64,000 bases of DNA from Palsa-461 sp036844945 (GCA_036844945.1 DAIUEV010000010.1:8877-72876); one strand, 5' to 3'; shown: positions 1-8,327, numbered from the stretch's first letter. Numbers and translations: made by a program. Notes: a model not told the origin generated them from the letters alone.

Positions 1-835
1 GCGGCGCCGGAGGACGGCGCTCGGCCGCGGGAGGGCCCGTGGGGGCGGTTGGTCGGCCGAGCCGCCGCTCCGAGGGCCGAAGCGAGCGGAAGCGCGCCCG
101 GGGCTCCTCGATCTCGTCGTCGAGGTCGTCGATCACGACACCGTTCCCCGACGGGGCCGGGCGTTCGTCGGGAACCTCGGGGGTTGCGGTCACACCGGCG
201 GCATCGGCAGCCTGCGCCTCGACCACGTCGTCGGCGCCGACCACCGGGAGGACGGCGGTGATGGGGCCGTCGTCCTCGTCCTCGTCCTTTCCCCACGCCG
301 GGGACGACGGGGAGATCGGAAGGTCGTCCCATCCGTTCTCGGCATCGTCGTCCCAGGCGTCATCGCCGAAGATCGCGCCGGCCTTGTCCGACGAGCCGGG
401 GAGGTCGAAGACCCACGGCTGGCGGTCGGAGGGCCCGGTGTCGAGCGAGCCCTGACCGGTCTTGTCGCCGGCGAGCATCGACGGCTCGAACTCGTCGTCC
501 GGACCATCCCAGTCGGAGCCCTCCTCCCGCCAGGTCGGGCCGCGGAAGGACGCGAAGGGGTCGGCGTCGTCGGTGCCGAGGTCGCGGGTGAGAATCGCCG
601 GGACCTCGCCGGTGGCCGGCTCGGTCCAGTGCGGGAGCGGGGGGACGAAGGTGGCGTCCGGTGTCTCGCCTTCGGGGCCGTCGCTTTCGCTGTCTCGCTC
701 ATCCCAGTCGGCGGCCGGGTCCTCCTCAGAACGCATGGCCGCCGAGCGGCCCGCCGGCTCCGCGCCGACGATCCGCACCCGGCCGCTCCGATAGCCGGTG
801 TGCTCCAAGCCTTCCCGATCGTTGTCTCTTGGCAT
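1..835 (-). CDS. N-terminal part of a large acidic protein, probably CdsA (runs off the window)
   Basis: An open minus-strand frame of 278 codons starts at ATG 835, 9 bases after the frr stop, and has no stop before the window edge. The visible part is hydrophilic, rich in Asp/Glu, Pro and Gly, with acidic clusters around residues 170-200 and an Arg-rich stretch near the edge; there is no membrane segment yet. In actinobacteria the gene after frr is normally cdsA (phosphatidate cytidylyltransferase, which makes CDP-diacylglycerol). I therefore infer a CdsA with a long disordered cytoplasmic N-terminus. The catalytic membrane domain would lie outside the window, so the family call rests on position only. 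Confidence 0.5.
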   Translation of the reverse strand, partial: MPRDNDREGLEHTGYRSGRVRIVGAEPAGRSAAMRSEEDPAADWDERDSESDGPEGETPDATFVPPLPHWTEPATGEVPAILTRDLGTDDADPFASFRGPTWREEGSDWDGPDDEFEPSMLAGDKTGQGSLDTGPSDRQPWVFDLPGSSDKAGAIFGDDAWDDDAENGWDDLPISPSSPAWGKDEDEDDGPITAVLPVVGADDVVEAQAADAAGVTATPEVPDERPAPSGNGVVIDDLDDEIEEPRARFRSLRPSERRLGRPTAPTGPPAAERRPPAP

Positions 836-844
836 GGGCCCCCC

Positions 845-1414
845 TCAGACCTCCAAGAGCTCGTGCTCTTTGTGGTTGAGAAGCTCGTCGATGGCGCCCA
901 CCTGCGCGTGGGTGACCTTCTCGAGCTCTTTCTCGATCCGCTCGAGCTCGTCCGCCGTGAGCGAGCCGTCCTTCTCCAGATGCTCGAGCTCGTGGCGCGC
1001 GGCCCGTCGCAGGTTGCGCACCGCGATGCGCCCCTCCTCGGCCTGGTGCCGGACGACCTTGACCAGCTCCTTGCGGCGCTCCTCGGTGAGCGGCGGGAAC
1101 GCGAGTCGGATCACGGTCCCGTCGTTCGCCGGGTTGATCCCGAGGTCGGACGCGCTGATGGCCTTTTCGATCGCGCCGAGCGACCCCTTGTCGTAGGGCG
1201 AGACCACGAGCAGCATCGCGTCGGGCACGCTGAAGCCGGCCAGCTGGCGCAGTGGGGTCTGGGTCCCGTAGTAGTCGACCATCAGGCTCTCGACCAGGGC
1301 CGGGGTGGCCCGGCCGGTGCGCACCGAGGCGAACTCGTGCCTGGCGTGCTCGACCGCCTTCGCCATCTTGTCCTTGACCTCTTCGAGCACGACCTGGGCG
1401 AGCTCCTCGCTCAT
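845..1414 (-). CDS. frr: ribosome recycling factor
   Basis: A protein of 189 aa, the usual length for RRF. It acts with EF-G to split post-termination 70S ribosomes in the cytoplasm. The sequence shows the family core: an N-terminal helix, the RTGRA stretch near residue 33, the central GTVIRLAFPPLTEERRKEL region and a long helical C-terminus. Its ATG overlaps the pyrH stop by 4 bases (ATGA), so translation is probably coupled within the rpsB-tsf-pyrH-frr transcript. No oddity is seen. Confidence 0.97.
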   Translation of the reverse strand: MSEELAQVVLEEVKDKMAKAVEHARHEFASVRTGRATPALVESLMVDYYGTQTPLRQLAGFSVPDAMLLVVSPYDKGSLGAIEKAISASDLGINPANDGTVIRLAFPPLTEERRKELVKVVRHQAEEGRIAVRNLRRAARHELEHLEKDGSLTADELERIEKELEKVTHAQVGAIDELLNHKEHELLEV

Positions 1415-2130
1415 CGGACCAGCGTACCGATCTGTTCGCCGGAGAGCGCCCTGCGCAGGTTGCCCTCGGGCATCAGGTCGAACACCCGGATCGGGAGCCC
1501 GTTGTCCATGCAGAAGGTGATGGCGGTGAGGTCCATGACCCGCAGGTCCTTCGAGACCACATCCATGAAGGAGATCTCGTCGAACCGGGTCGCGCTCGGG
1601 TCGAGCCGGGGGTCGGCGCTGTACACCCCGTCCGCCCCACCGTGGGTGCCCTTGTAGAGCAGCTCGGCCTCGATCTCGGCGGCACGGAGCGCTGCCGAGG
1701 TGTCGGTCGTGAAGTACGGGTTCCCCATGCCGGCGGCGAGGAGGACCACCCGGCCCTTCTCGAGGTGACGGATGGCGCGGCGCCGGATGTAGGGCTCGGC
1801 GACCTCGGCCATGCTGATCGCGGTCAGCACCCGGGTGTCCTGGCCGTGCTGCTCGAGCGCGTCCTGGAGCGCCAGCGCGTTGATGACCGTCGCCAGCATC
1901 CCCATGTTGTCGGAGGTGGCCCGATCCATCCCGGCGCCGGCGCCGATGGTCCCCCGCCAGATGTTGCCGCCGCCGACGACCACCGCGAGCTGGAGGTCGA
2001 GCTCGGCCCGGGCCGCTGCGATCTCGACGGCGAAACGTTCGACGACGCCCGCGTCGAGGGTCTCGACGGAGGAGGCCGACGCCAGCGCCTCGCCCGACAT
2101 CTTCAGTACGACCCGCCTGTGGTCAGCCAC
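1411..2130 (-). CDS. pyrH: uridylate kinase (UMP kinase)
   Basis: Bacterial UMP kinase (UMP + ATP to UDP + ADP), a hexameric amino-acid-kinase-fold enzyme of pyrimidine synthesis. With GTG 2130 as start it has 239 aa, the family length. KMSGEAL (residues 10-16) and VVGGGNIWRG (51-60) are the nucleotide-binding elements, and the DNMGMLATVINALALQDAL run identifies PyrH. The frame stays open upstream inside tsf, but that part has no family similarity. A G-rich stretch before GTG 2130 could serve as a weak ribosome binding site. It lies 29 bases after the tsf stop and overlaps frr by 4 bases. Confidence 0.95.
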   Translation of the reverse strand: MADHRRVVLKMSGEALASASSVETLDAGVVERFAVEIAAARAELDLQLAVVVGGGNIWRGTIGAGAGMDRATSDNMGMLATVINALALQDALEQHGQDTRVLTAISMAEVAEPYIRRRAIRHLEKGRVVLLAAGMGNPYFTTDTSAALRAAEIEAELLYKGTHGGADGVYSADPRLDPSATRFDEISFMDVVSKDLRVMDLTAITFCMDNGLPIRVFDLMPEGNLRRALSGEQIGTLVR

Positions 2131-2159
2131 GCGCCGCCCCCAAATCGGCCCCGACGATC

Positions 2160-2954
2160 CTAAATGCCGATGAACACCTGAGCGAAGGCCACGATCTCGG
2201 CCGAGCCCAGGACGGCGCCCACGGTCTGCTTGTCGTCGTGTGCGGAGGGCTGTTCGAGGAGGACCCGCTCCTTGAACCACCCGTTGAGCCTGCCCTCCAC
2301 GATCTTCGGGAGAGCGGCCTCGGGTTTGCCCTCGTTGCGCGACAGCGCCTCCAGGGTCTGGCGCTCCTCTTCGACCTCGGCCTCGGGAACTTCCTCCCGG
2401 CGCAGGTAGGTCGGCTTCGAGAACGCCGCGGTCAGCGCGACCTCGTGGGCCAGCTCCGTCGTGCCGCCCTTCAGCACCACGGCCACCGCGTTGACCCCGC
2501 GGCCGGCCTGTTGGTGGAGGTAGGTGTCGACGACCTCCCCCTCCTTCGCCTCGAGCCGGAACACCCGCCCGATCGAGATGTTCTCCTTCAGCGTCGTCGC
2601 CAGGTGCTCGACCTCGCCACTGCGCTGCGCGATCGCATCCTCGCCGGCGGAGGCGACGAGGGCGGCCAGGTCGTCGGCGACCGCAACGAACTCGGCACCC
2701 TTGGCCACGAAGTCGGTCTCGCATCGCAACTCGACGATGGCGGCAACGTTGTGGTCCTTCACCACCGCGACCGCGCCCTGACTGGCTTCACGCTCCTCGC
2801 GCTTTTGCATCTGGGCGAGGCCGTGCTCGCGAAGCCACTGGGCGGCGGCATCCATGTCGCCGTCGCACGCCTCGAGGGCGCGCTTCGCGTCCATCATCCC
2901 GGCGGCGGTCTCCTGTCGGAGCCGCTGCACGTCCTTGGCCGTGAAGTTGGCCAC
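2160..2954 (-). CDS. tsf: elongation factor Ts
   Basis: EF-Ts, the nucleotide exchange factor of EF-Tu, 264 aa, GTG start. The N-terminal UBA-like domain (residues 5-45, with RLRQETAAGMMDAKRAL) and the ELRCETDFVAK signature near residue 80 are both present, followed by the two-part core. It starts 2 bases after the rpsB stop, as in the standard rpsB-tsf operon. A short insertion-like segment near the C-terminal part looks ordinary for actinobacteria. Confidence 0.97.
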   Translation of the reverse strand: MANFTAKDVQRLRQETAAGMMDAKRALEACDGDMDAAAQWLREHGLAQMQKREEREASQGAVAVVKDHNVAAIVELRCETDFVAKGAEFVAVADDLAALVASAGEDAIAQRSGEVEHLATTLKENISIGRVFRLEAKEGEVVDTYLHQQAGRGVNAVAVVLKGGTTELAHEVALTAAFSKPTYLRREEVPEAEVEEERQTLEALSRNEGKPEAALPKIVEGRLNGWFKERVLLEQPSAHDDKQTVGAVLGSAEIVAFAQVFIGI

Positions 2955-2956
2955 TC

Positions 2957-3889
2957 CTACTCCTCCGCGCCGTCGTCCGGCTCGGCGACGGCGGCTGTCT
3001 CGGGCTGGGGCTCGGGCTCGGCGACCGCCACCGCGGCGACGGCGGGCGACGCCTCAGTCGCGTCCGCGGTGTCGGCGACGTCATCGCCCGGCGGGGGTGG
3101 GGGCGGGGGGGCCGCCGCGCGCGCCGGTCGTGGCGGGGGCGGAGGCGGGGGCGTCGGTGCACCGTTGGCCGAGTCGTCGCCCGGCTTGGTGGTCGGCCGG
3201 TTGCCCGAGATGTACCGGCCCTCCCGGACCGCCTCGGCGACCACCCGGCACATGAGCGCTCCCGAGCGGATCGCGTCGTCGTTGCCGGGGATCACATAGG
3301 TGATGATGTCCGGGTCGCAGTTCGTGTCGACGACCGCGACCACCGGCATGTGGAGCTTGTTCGCCTCGGTGACCGCGATGTGCTCCTTCTTCGTGTCGAT
3401 CACGAAGATCGCGTCGGGCAGCCGGTCGAGGCCGCTGATCCCGCCGAGGTTCCGCTTCAGCTTGTCGAGCTCGCGGACGTGACGCAGCGCCTCTCGCTTG
3501 GGCATGCCGTCGAAGTCGCCGGCGGACTGCATCGTCTCGAGCTCCTGCATCCTCTTCACCCGCGAGCTCACGGTGGTGAAGTTGGTGAGCATCCCGCCCA
3601 GCCAGCGCTGGTTCACATACGGCATGCCGCACGCCCGGGCGTACTCGGCCACCGGGCCCTGGGTCTGCTTCTTCGTGCCGACGAAGAGGACCTTGCCCCC
3701 GCCCGCGACGAGGTCGCGGATGAACGAGTAGGCGGACTCGACCCCCTCGAGGGTCTTGTGCAGGTCGATCAGGTAGATCCCGTTGCGCTCGCCCAGGATG
3801 TAGCGGCGCATCTTCGGGTTCCAGCGGCGGGTCTGATGCCCGAAGTGCACTCCGGCCTCGAGCATCTGGCGCATCGTGACGACGGCCAT
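2957..3889 (-). CDS. rpsB: 30S ribosomal protein S2 with a long Pro/Ala/Glu C-terminal tail
   Basis: Small-subunit protein S2. The family core covers residues 1 to about 230 (VHFGHQTRRWNPKM near the start, RWLGGMLTNF at 95-104, DPDIITYVIPGNDDAIRS at 192-209). The remaining 80 residues are a low-complexity tail with two runs of seven prolines and an acidic Ala/Pro/Val/Glu end. S2 proteins are usually 230-270 aa, so the tail is unusually long. A GGAGG ribosome binding site lies about 10 bases before the ATG. It leads the rpsB-tsf-pyrH-frr operon. Confidence 0.97.
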   Translation of the reverse strand: MAVVTMRQMLEAGVHFGHQTRRWNPKMRRYILGERNGIYLIDLHKTLEGVESAYSFIRDLVAGGGKVLFVGTKKQTQGPVAEYARACGMPYVNQRWLGGMLTNFTTVSSRVKRMQELETMQSAGDFDGMPKREALRHVRELDKLKRNLGGISGLDRLPDAIFVIDTKKEHIAVTEANKLHMPVVAVVDTNCDPDIITYVIPGNDDAIRSGALMCRVVAEAVREGRYISGNRPTTKPGDDSANGAPTPPPPPPPRPARAAAPPPPPPPGDDVADTADATEASPAVAAVAVAEPEPQPETAAVAEPDDGAEE

Positions 3890-4011
3890 GGGTTGACGTC
3901 CTCCAGTCGGTTGAACCTCCCCGGGCGCAGCACCTCCGTGGAGGCGACCGTTGGAACGCGCTCGGGTGCGTGGTTTGAAGAGATTGCCGCTCCCGTTCGG
4001 AAGCGCCGCAC

Positions 4012-4017
4012 AGTGTA
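4012..4017 (-). promoter_or_regulatory. candidate rpsB operon promoter (-10 TACACT)
   Basis: On the minus strand a TACACT hexamer sits about 120 bases before the rpsB ATG and just downstream of the xerC gene. No clear -35 box is seen. The implied leader of about 115 bases contains CCTCC-GT-GGAGG, a small perfect hairpin at about 3931-3942, upstream of the real GGAGG ribosome binding site. Ribosomal protein S2 represses its own operon through the leader in other bacteria; whether that applies here is inference. Confidence 0.35.
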
Positions 4018-4054
4018 CCCGGGCGGCTCGGGGGGGACGAACGAGCGTTCCGGC

Positions 4055-4987
4055 TCAGGCCCTCGGGTGGGTCCCCCGATAGACCGAGACCAGGCGTTCC
4101 TTGCTCACGTGCGTGTACACCTGGGTGGTCTGGAGGCTCGAGTGGCCGAGCAGCTCCTGGACCACCCGCAGGTCGGCTCCGCCGTCCAAGAGGTGGGTGG
4201 CGAAGCTGTGCCGCAGCGCGTGGGGGTGGGTGGGCACTGGGGAACGCCGGTCGAGGATCCGACGGACGTCTCGGGGCCCGAGGCGGTTGCCCACCCGATT
4301 CAGGAACACCGCCTCGGCGGGGCTGTGCGGACGGGCCAGCTCCACCCGACCCCGGCGCAGCCAGGCGTCGAGCGCCTCGGCGGCCCGGTCGTGGATCGGC
4401 ACCTGGCGTTCCTTGTTCCCCTTCCCGGTGACCGTCACGATGCGGTGCCGCAGGTCGAGACCGGCCCGGTCGAGCCCGCAGAGCTCGGCCACCCGCAGGC
4501 CGGCGGCGTACAGGAGCTCGAGCACCGCGAGGTCGCGCAGCTCGGTCGCCCGCTCGAGCGGGTCGTCCCCGCCGCTCCGCGGGGTGGGGTCGAGCATGCC
4601 GTCCAGCTCCTGGTGCGACAGCACCCGGGGCAGCCGGCCGTTCGCCTTGGGCGCCGACAGCCCCCTCGCCGGGTCGACCTCGATCAACCCGCGGCGTCGG
4701 CACCACGAGAAGTAGGCACGCACCGCGGCCGCCTTGCGGGCCACCGAGGCGCGGGCGTAGCGCCGGGTGGCGAGGAACGCGAGGTAGCGGCGCAGAAGGA
4801 TGCGGTCCACGCCGCGCGGGTGGTCGACCCCGCCGCGCGCCGCCCACTCGGCGAAGGCGGCCAGGTCGGAGCGGTAGGCCCGCCGCGTTGCCTCGGAGCG
4901 GGCGCCGAGCGACTGCGCGAACGCGCCGAACTGCCACTCCGCCGCGTCGGGAGGGCCGGCGGCGGGCGCGCGGGCGGACACCGGCAT
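4055..4987 (-). CDS. xerC: tyrosine recombinase XerC
   Basis: Site-specific tyrosine recombinase of 310 aa that resolves chromosome dimers at dif with its partner XerD. The N-terminal SAM-like DNA-binding domain covers residues 15-100. All catalytic residues are visible: Arg165, Lys189 (TGKGNKE), His256 and Arg259 (HALRH), His282 (LGHSS) and Tyr291 (QVYTHVS). XerC rather than XerD is chosen because xerC lies next to rpsB in mycobacteria and other actinobacteria. ATG 4987 has GGAGGT directly before it; ATG 5014 is possible but less well supported. A TAGCGT hexamer 7 bases before ATG 4987 suggests a leaderless or nearly leaderless message. Confidence 0.92.
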   Translation of the reverse strand: MPVSARAPAAGPPDAAEWQFGAFAQSLGARSEATRRAYRSDLAAFAEWAARGGVDHPRGVDRILLRRYLAFLATRRYARASVARKAAAVRAYFSWCRRRGLIEVDPARGLSAPKANGRLPRVLSHQELDGMLDPTPRSGGDDPLERATELRDLAVLELLYAAGLRVAELCGLDRAGLDLRHRIVTVTGKGNKERQVPIHDRAAEALDAWLRRGRVELARPHSPAEAVFLNRVGNRLGPRDVRRILDRRSPVPTHPHALRHSFATHLLDGGADLRVVQELLGHSSLQTTQVYTHVSKERLVSVYRGTHPRA

Positions 4988-5113
4988 GACCTCCACGCTA
5001 GGGCCGAGCGTCATCCCTGGTAGGGACGGTGCACGGCGAGGCATGGACGCGAATTGGTCTATGGCATGATCGGCCGGGATGATCGGCACGACCCGGACAA
5101 GCGAGGCGAGTGC

Positions 5114-5797
5114 ATGAGCAGTCGGATCCTGGTGGTGGAGGACGACGAGAGGATCCGCTCCTCGATGCGGCTCGCCCTCGAAGAGGAGGGCTACGAGGTC
5201 GACGACGTCGCGAGCGGCGAGGAGGCGCTCGACCACTTCTCGGCGCAGGCCCCCGACGTCACCCTCATCGACCTCATGCTGCCCGGCATGGACGGGTTCG
5301 AGTGCTGTCGGGCGCTGCGCCGGCAGAGCGCGGTCCCGATCATCATGGTCACGGCCCGCACCGACACCCACGACATCGTGGCCGGACTCGAGGCCGGGGC
5401 CGACGACTACGTCACGAAGCCGTTCGTGGCCAAGGAGCTCGGGGCCCGGATCCGCGCGCTGCTCCGTCGGGCCCGGCCCGCCGAGGAGGAGCCCCGGGTC
5501 CTCACCTTCGGCGACCTCGAGCTGATCCCCGAACAAGGGGTGCTCCGGCACCGCGACGGCGAGGACGTCCACTGCACGAGGACGGAGTTCCGGCTCCTCT
5601 GCGAGCTCGCCACCAACCCCAACAAGGTGCTGACGCGCGAGCAGCTGCTCGACCGGGTCTGGGGCTACGACTACTTCGGCGACGGCCGGCTGGTCGACGT
5701 CCACATCCGCCGCTTGCGGACCAAGGTGGAGCCGGACCCGGCGCTGCCCCGCCACATCCTCACCGTCCGCGGCATGGGCTACAAGCTGGTCCCCTGA
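5114..5797 (+). CDS. OmpR/PhoB-type response regulator, MtrA-like
   Basis: Cytoplasmic transcription regulator of 227 aa. The receiver domain spans residues 3-116, with acidic pocket Asp10/Asp11, phosphoacceptor Asp53 (LIDLMLPGMDG), Thr80 and Lys102. The winged-helix DNA-binding domain spans about 130-227 (REQLLDRVWGYDYFGDGRLVDVHIRRLR region). The start is ATG 5114, preceded by GAGGCGAG; the frame runs 60 bases further upstream to a TTG without family similarity. It is followed after 1 base by the sensor kinase and then by a GerMN lipoprotein, the mtrA-mtrB-lpqB order of actinobacteria, so MtrA is the likely orthologue. That naming is inference from synteny and similarity. Confidence 0.9.
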   Translation: MSSRILVVEDDERIRSSMRLALEEEGYEVDDVASGEEALDHFSAQAPDVTLIDLMLPGMDGFECCRALRRQSAVPIIMVTARTDTHDIVAGLEAGADDYVTKPFVAKELGARIRALLRRARPAEEEPRVLTFGDLELIPEQGVLRHRDGEDVHCTRTEFRLLCELATNPNKVLTREQLLDRVWGYDYFGDGRLVDVHIRRLRTKVEPDPALPRHILTVRGMGYKLVP

Positions 5798-5798
5798 C

Positions 5799-7301
5799 GT
5801 GACCGACGGGGCGGTGGCCGAGGCGCCCCCCGCTCGTGCCGACCGGTTGCGCCATCTCCTCCGTGGCCCGGTCGAGGTCTGGGAACGCCTCGGTCTGCGG
5901 GCCCGCATCACCGGCCTCTTCGCGTTGGGCGCCCTGCTGCTGTCGATCCTCATGGGAGGACTGTCCTTCTACACGGCGTCCCACTTCTTGGTGAGCGACC
6001 AGATCAACGCTTCGATCAAGCAGTCCCTCGCCGGCACCCCGACCCTCGAACAAGGGCTGGCCGTGCCGAGGGCGGACGAGTTCACGCTGCTCGCCAGCGT
6101 GAACTCCACCACCGGGGCGACCACCTCGGTGCTGTTCTTCGGCGGCAACCAGTACTCGACCAACACCTTCAGCGTCTCGATCAACGACCTCCCCGAGGGA
6201 CTCCGGACGCTCGTGCGGAACGGGACCCCCGCGACCGAGACCTTCGACCTCAACAACCATCCCCAGGTCGCGGTCGGGATCCCACTGCCCACGGTCCACG
6301 CCCGCTATTTCGCGATCTTCGACCTGAACGACCTCGACCACACCCTGCACGTGCTGGCCCTCGCCCTCGTCGTCGGCGGACTCGTGACGACCGTGCTCGG
6401 GGGGCTGATCGGCCGGCTGGCCAGCGGCCGCTCGCTGCGCCCCCTGACCGCGGTCTCCCGGGCGGCGGTCGCAATCGCCCGCGGCGACCTCGACACGCGG
6501 CTCCGCGCCACCACCGAGGACCCGGACCTCACCGGGCTGACCCGGTCCTTCAACCTGATGGTCGACCAACTCCAGGACCGGATCGAGCGCGACGCCCGGT
6601 TCGCGTCGGACGTCAGCCACGAGCTGCGCTCCCCGCTCACCACCATCGCCAACACCCTGAACGTGCTGGAGGCCCACTCGAGCGAGCTCAGCCCGCGGGC
6701 CGGCCAAGCCCTCGAGCTCCTCGGCGGCGACCTCCGCCGCTTCGAGCGGATGGTGGCCGAGCTGCTCGAGATCTCCCGCTCCGACACCGGTTCGGCGGAG
6801 ATGTCGCTCGAGTTCGTCGACGCCGGCGAGCTGGTGCGCCAGGCCGTCGCCGCCGGGGTGAGGACGCTGCCCGAGGCGGTCGCTCCGCCACAGGTGTGGA
6901 TCGACCCGCTGCTCGACGACACCATCTTGAACGTCGACAAACGCCGCTTCGAGCGGGTGATGACCAACCTGTTGGAGAACGCCGCCCTCTACGGCGGGGG
7001 GGCCACCCGGGTCGCGGCCGAGCCCGGCCCGGACCGGCGGGGGCTGCCGACGATGGTGGTGGCGGTCGAGGACCACGGTCCGGGGGTTCCGCTCGGGGAG
7101 CGCCGCCGGATCTTCGACCGCTTCTATCGGGGCCAGACCGCCGGCCGGCGGGGCGCCAGCACCGGGACGGGCCTCGGGCTCGCGCTGGTCGCCGAGCACG
7201 TGCGGCTGCTCGGCGGGCTCGTCGGCATCGAGGACGCACCGGGTGGCGGCGCCCGCTTCACGGTCGAGCTGCCCGTGACCGATGGCGAGGAACCCGGGTG
7301 A
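5799..7301 (+). CDS. membrane sensor histidine kinase, MtrB-like
   Basis: Sensor kinase of 500 aa, GTG start 1 base after the response regulator stop. Two membrane segments (about 38-60 and 183-206) enclose an extracellular domain of roughly 120 residues. A HAMP linker (about 207-260) is followed by the dimerisation domain with phospho-His274 (SDVSHELRSPL) and the ATPase domain with an N box (NLLENAALYGGG), DHGPGVP and GTGLGLALV. It presumably phosphorylates the adjacent regulator. MtrB of mycobacteria has this architecture and controls cell wall and division genes; transfer of that role here is inference. The stop overlaps the GTG of the lipoprotein gene (GTGA). Confidence 0.93.
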   Translation: MTDGAVAEAPPARADRLRHLLRGPVEVWERLGLRARITGLFALGALLLSILMGGLSFYTASHFLVSDQINASIKQSLAGTPTLEQGLAVPRADEFTLLASVNSTTGATTSVLFFGGNQYSTNTFSVSINDLPEGLRTLVRNGTPATETFDLNNHPQVAVGIPLPTVHARYFAIFDLNDLDHTLHVLALALVVGGLVTTVLGGLIGRLASGRSLRPLTAVSRAAVAIARGDLDTRLRATTEDPDLTGLTRSFNLMVDQLQDRIERDARFASDVSHELRSPLTTIANTLNVLEAHSSELSPRAGQALELLGGDLRRFERMVAELLEISRSDTGSAEMSLEFVDAGELVRQAVAAGVRTLPEAVAPPQVWIDPLLDDTILNVDKRRFERVMTNLLENAALYGGGATRVAAEPGPDRRGLPTMVVAVEDHGPGVPLGERRRIFDRFYRGQTAGRRGASTGTGLGLALVAEHVRLLGGLVGIEDAPGGGARFTVELPVTDGEEPG

Positions 7302-7909
7302 GGCGACGACTCGGGGGGGTGGCGGCGCTCTGTCTGGCGCTGTCCGCCTGTGGGATCTCGACGACCGGGGGGGCGAGGGCGATCTCGCACGCGCAGCTGC
7401 CGAAGGGTCCCCAGGTGGTCCCGACGACCGCGCCCAGCGTCTGCCGGCCGGGTTGCGCCACGGTGACCATCGTGTTCCTCGACTCCACCAACAACCTCGC
7501 GCCGGTCGCGGTGCAGCGGCTCCTCCCGCCCCAGTCGGACCAGCTGTCGACCATCGTGCGGGCGCTGCTCTCGGGGCCGGCCCAGGCCGAACAGCTGCGC
7601 GGTCTCACCAGCCAGATCCCCACCTCGACGGAGCTGCTCAACACCCCGAACCCTCTGAAGGGATCCAACCAGGTGACGGTCGACCTCTCGAGGGACTTCA
7701 TCGCCGGGAACTCGCTCCTCCAGGAGCAGGAGGTCGAGCAGGTCGTCTACACCATCGCGTGCGCGGTCACGCCGACCACCGGGGTGCAGTTCGAGGTGGA
7801 GGGGAACCCACAGCCGGTGCCGATCGCGAGCGGCACCACCGTCAACGGGCCGGTGTCGGCCGCAGCCGACTACGGGTTCGGGGCGTTCAACTGTACGCCG
7901 ACGAGCTAG
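7298..7909 (+). CDS. GerMN-domain lipoprotein, minimal LpqB-like
   Basis: A protein of 203 aa with a lipoprotein signal peptide: basic start, hydrophobic core, then lipobox LSAC with the lipidated Cys18. The rest, about residues 45-200, is one GerMN (sporulation/germination) domain. GTG 7298 overlaps the kinase stop, so the three genes are one translation-coupled unit. LpqB, the partner of MtrAB in actinobacteria, has GerMN domains plus a C-terminal beta-propeller; here only one GerMN domain remains. It probably sits outside the membrane next to the sensor. Its last 23 bases overlap the convergent rsfS gene tail to tail. Confidence 0.85.
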   Translation: MRRRLGGVAALCLALSACGISTTGGARAISHAQLPKGPQVVPTTAPSVCRPGCATVTIVFLDSTNNLAPVAVQRLLPPQSDQLSTIVRALLSGPAQAEQLRGLTSQIPTSTELLNTPNPLKGSNQVTVDLSRDFIAGNSLLQEQEVEQVVYTIACAVTPTTGVQFEVEGNPQPVPIASGTTVNGPVSAAADYGFGAFNCTPTS

Positions 7910-8327
7910 ACGAGCTAGCCGACAGCCGGCCGCGGCCCGGCTCCTGCCAGGCGATCCGCGGCGCCCCCGACCAGAGGTGCTCGAGGTCGTAGTAGCCGCG
8001 GGTCTCGCCGGCGAAGACGTGCACCACGAAGTCCCCGTAGTCCATGAGCACCCAGCTCGCGTCGCGCAGACCCTCGACCGCCATCGGGGCGGTCCCGTCG
8101 TGGTCCTTCACCCGGCGCTCCACCTCTTCGACCAGCGCCCGCACCTGGCGGTCGTTGCGCCCCGAAGTCACCACGAACGCGTCGACGACCCCGAGCAGGT
8201 CGCCCATCGCGAGGACCACGGTGTCCTCGCCCAGTTTCTCGTCGGCGGCGCGCGCCGCGACGAGCGCGGAGTCGGGAACCACCGGTGGGCCGGCGGTCGC
8301 GACGGTGGTGGCCGGGGCAGCGCTCAT
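7887..8327 (-). CDS. rsfS: ribosomal silencing factor RsfS
   Basis: RsfS/Iojap family protein of 146 aa that binds L14 on the large subunit and blocks subunit joining during starvation. The family core runs from about residue 20 to 125, including VVDAFVVTSGRNDRQVRALV and WVLMDYGDFVVHVFAGETRGYYDLEHLW. A short Ala/Thr/Val-rich leader precedes it and a Ser-rich tail (SASSSSSSAYS) ends it. It follows nadD and a small membrane protein gene, the usual nadD-rsfS neighbourhood. Confidence 0.95.
   Translation of the reverse strand: MSAAPATTVATAGPPVVPDSALVAARAADEKLGEDTVVLAMGDLLGVVDAFVVTSGRNDRQVRALVEEVERRVKDHDGTAPMAVEGLRDASWVLMDYGDFVVHVFAGETRGYYDLEHLWSGAPRIAWQEPGRGRLSASSSSSSAYS

Noticed and set aside
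629..1657. A 342-codon plus-strand frame opposite frr
   Set aside because: Shadow of frr and pyrH; no signature.
3085..3160. G-rich repeat tract within rpsB (GGGGGCGGGGG type), considered as a tandem repeat or G-quadruplex
   Set aside because: It is the reverse strand of the two proline runs in the S2 tail; no independent repeat unit.
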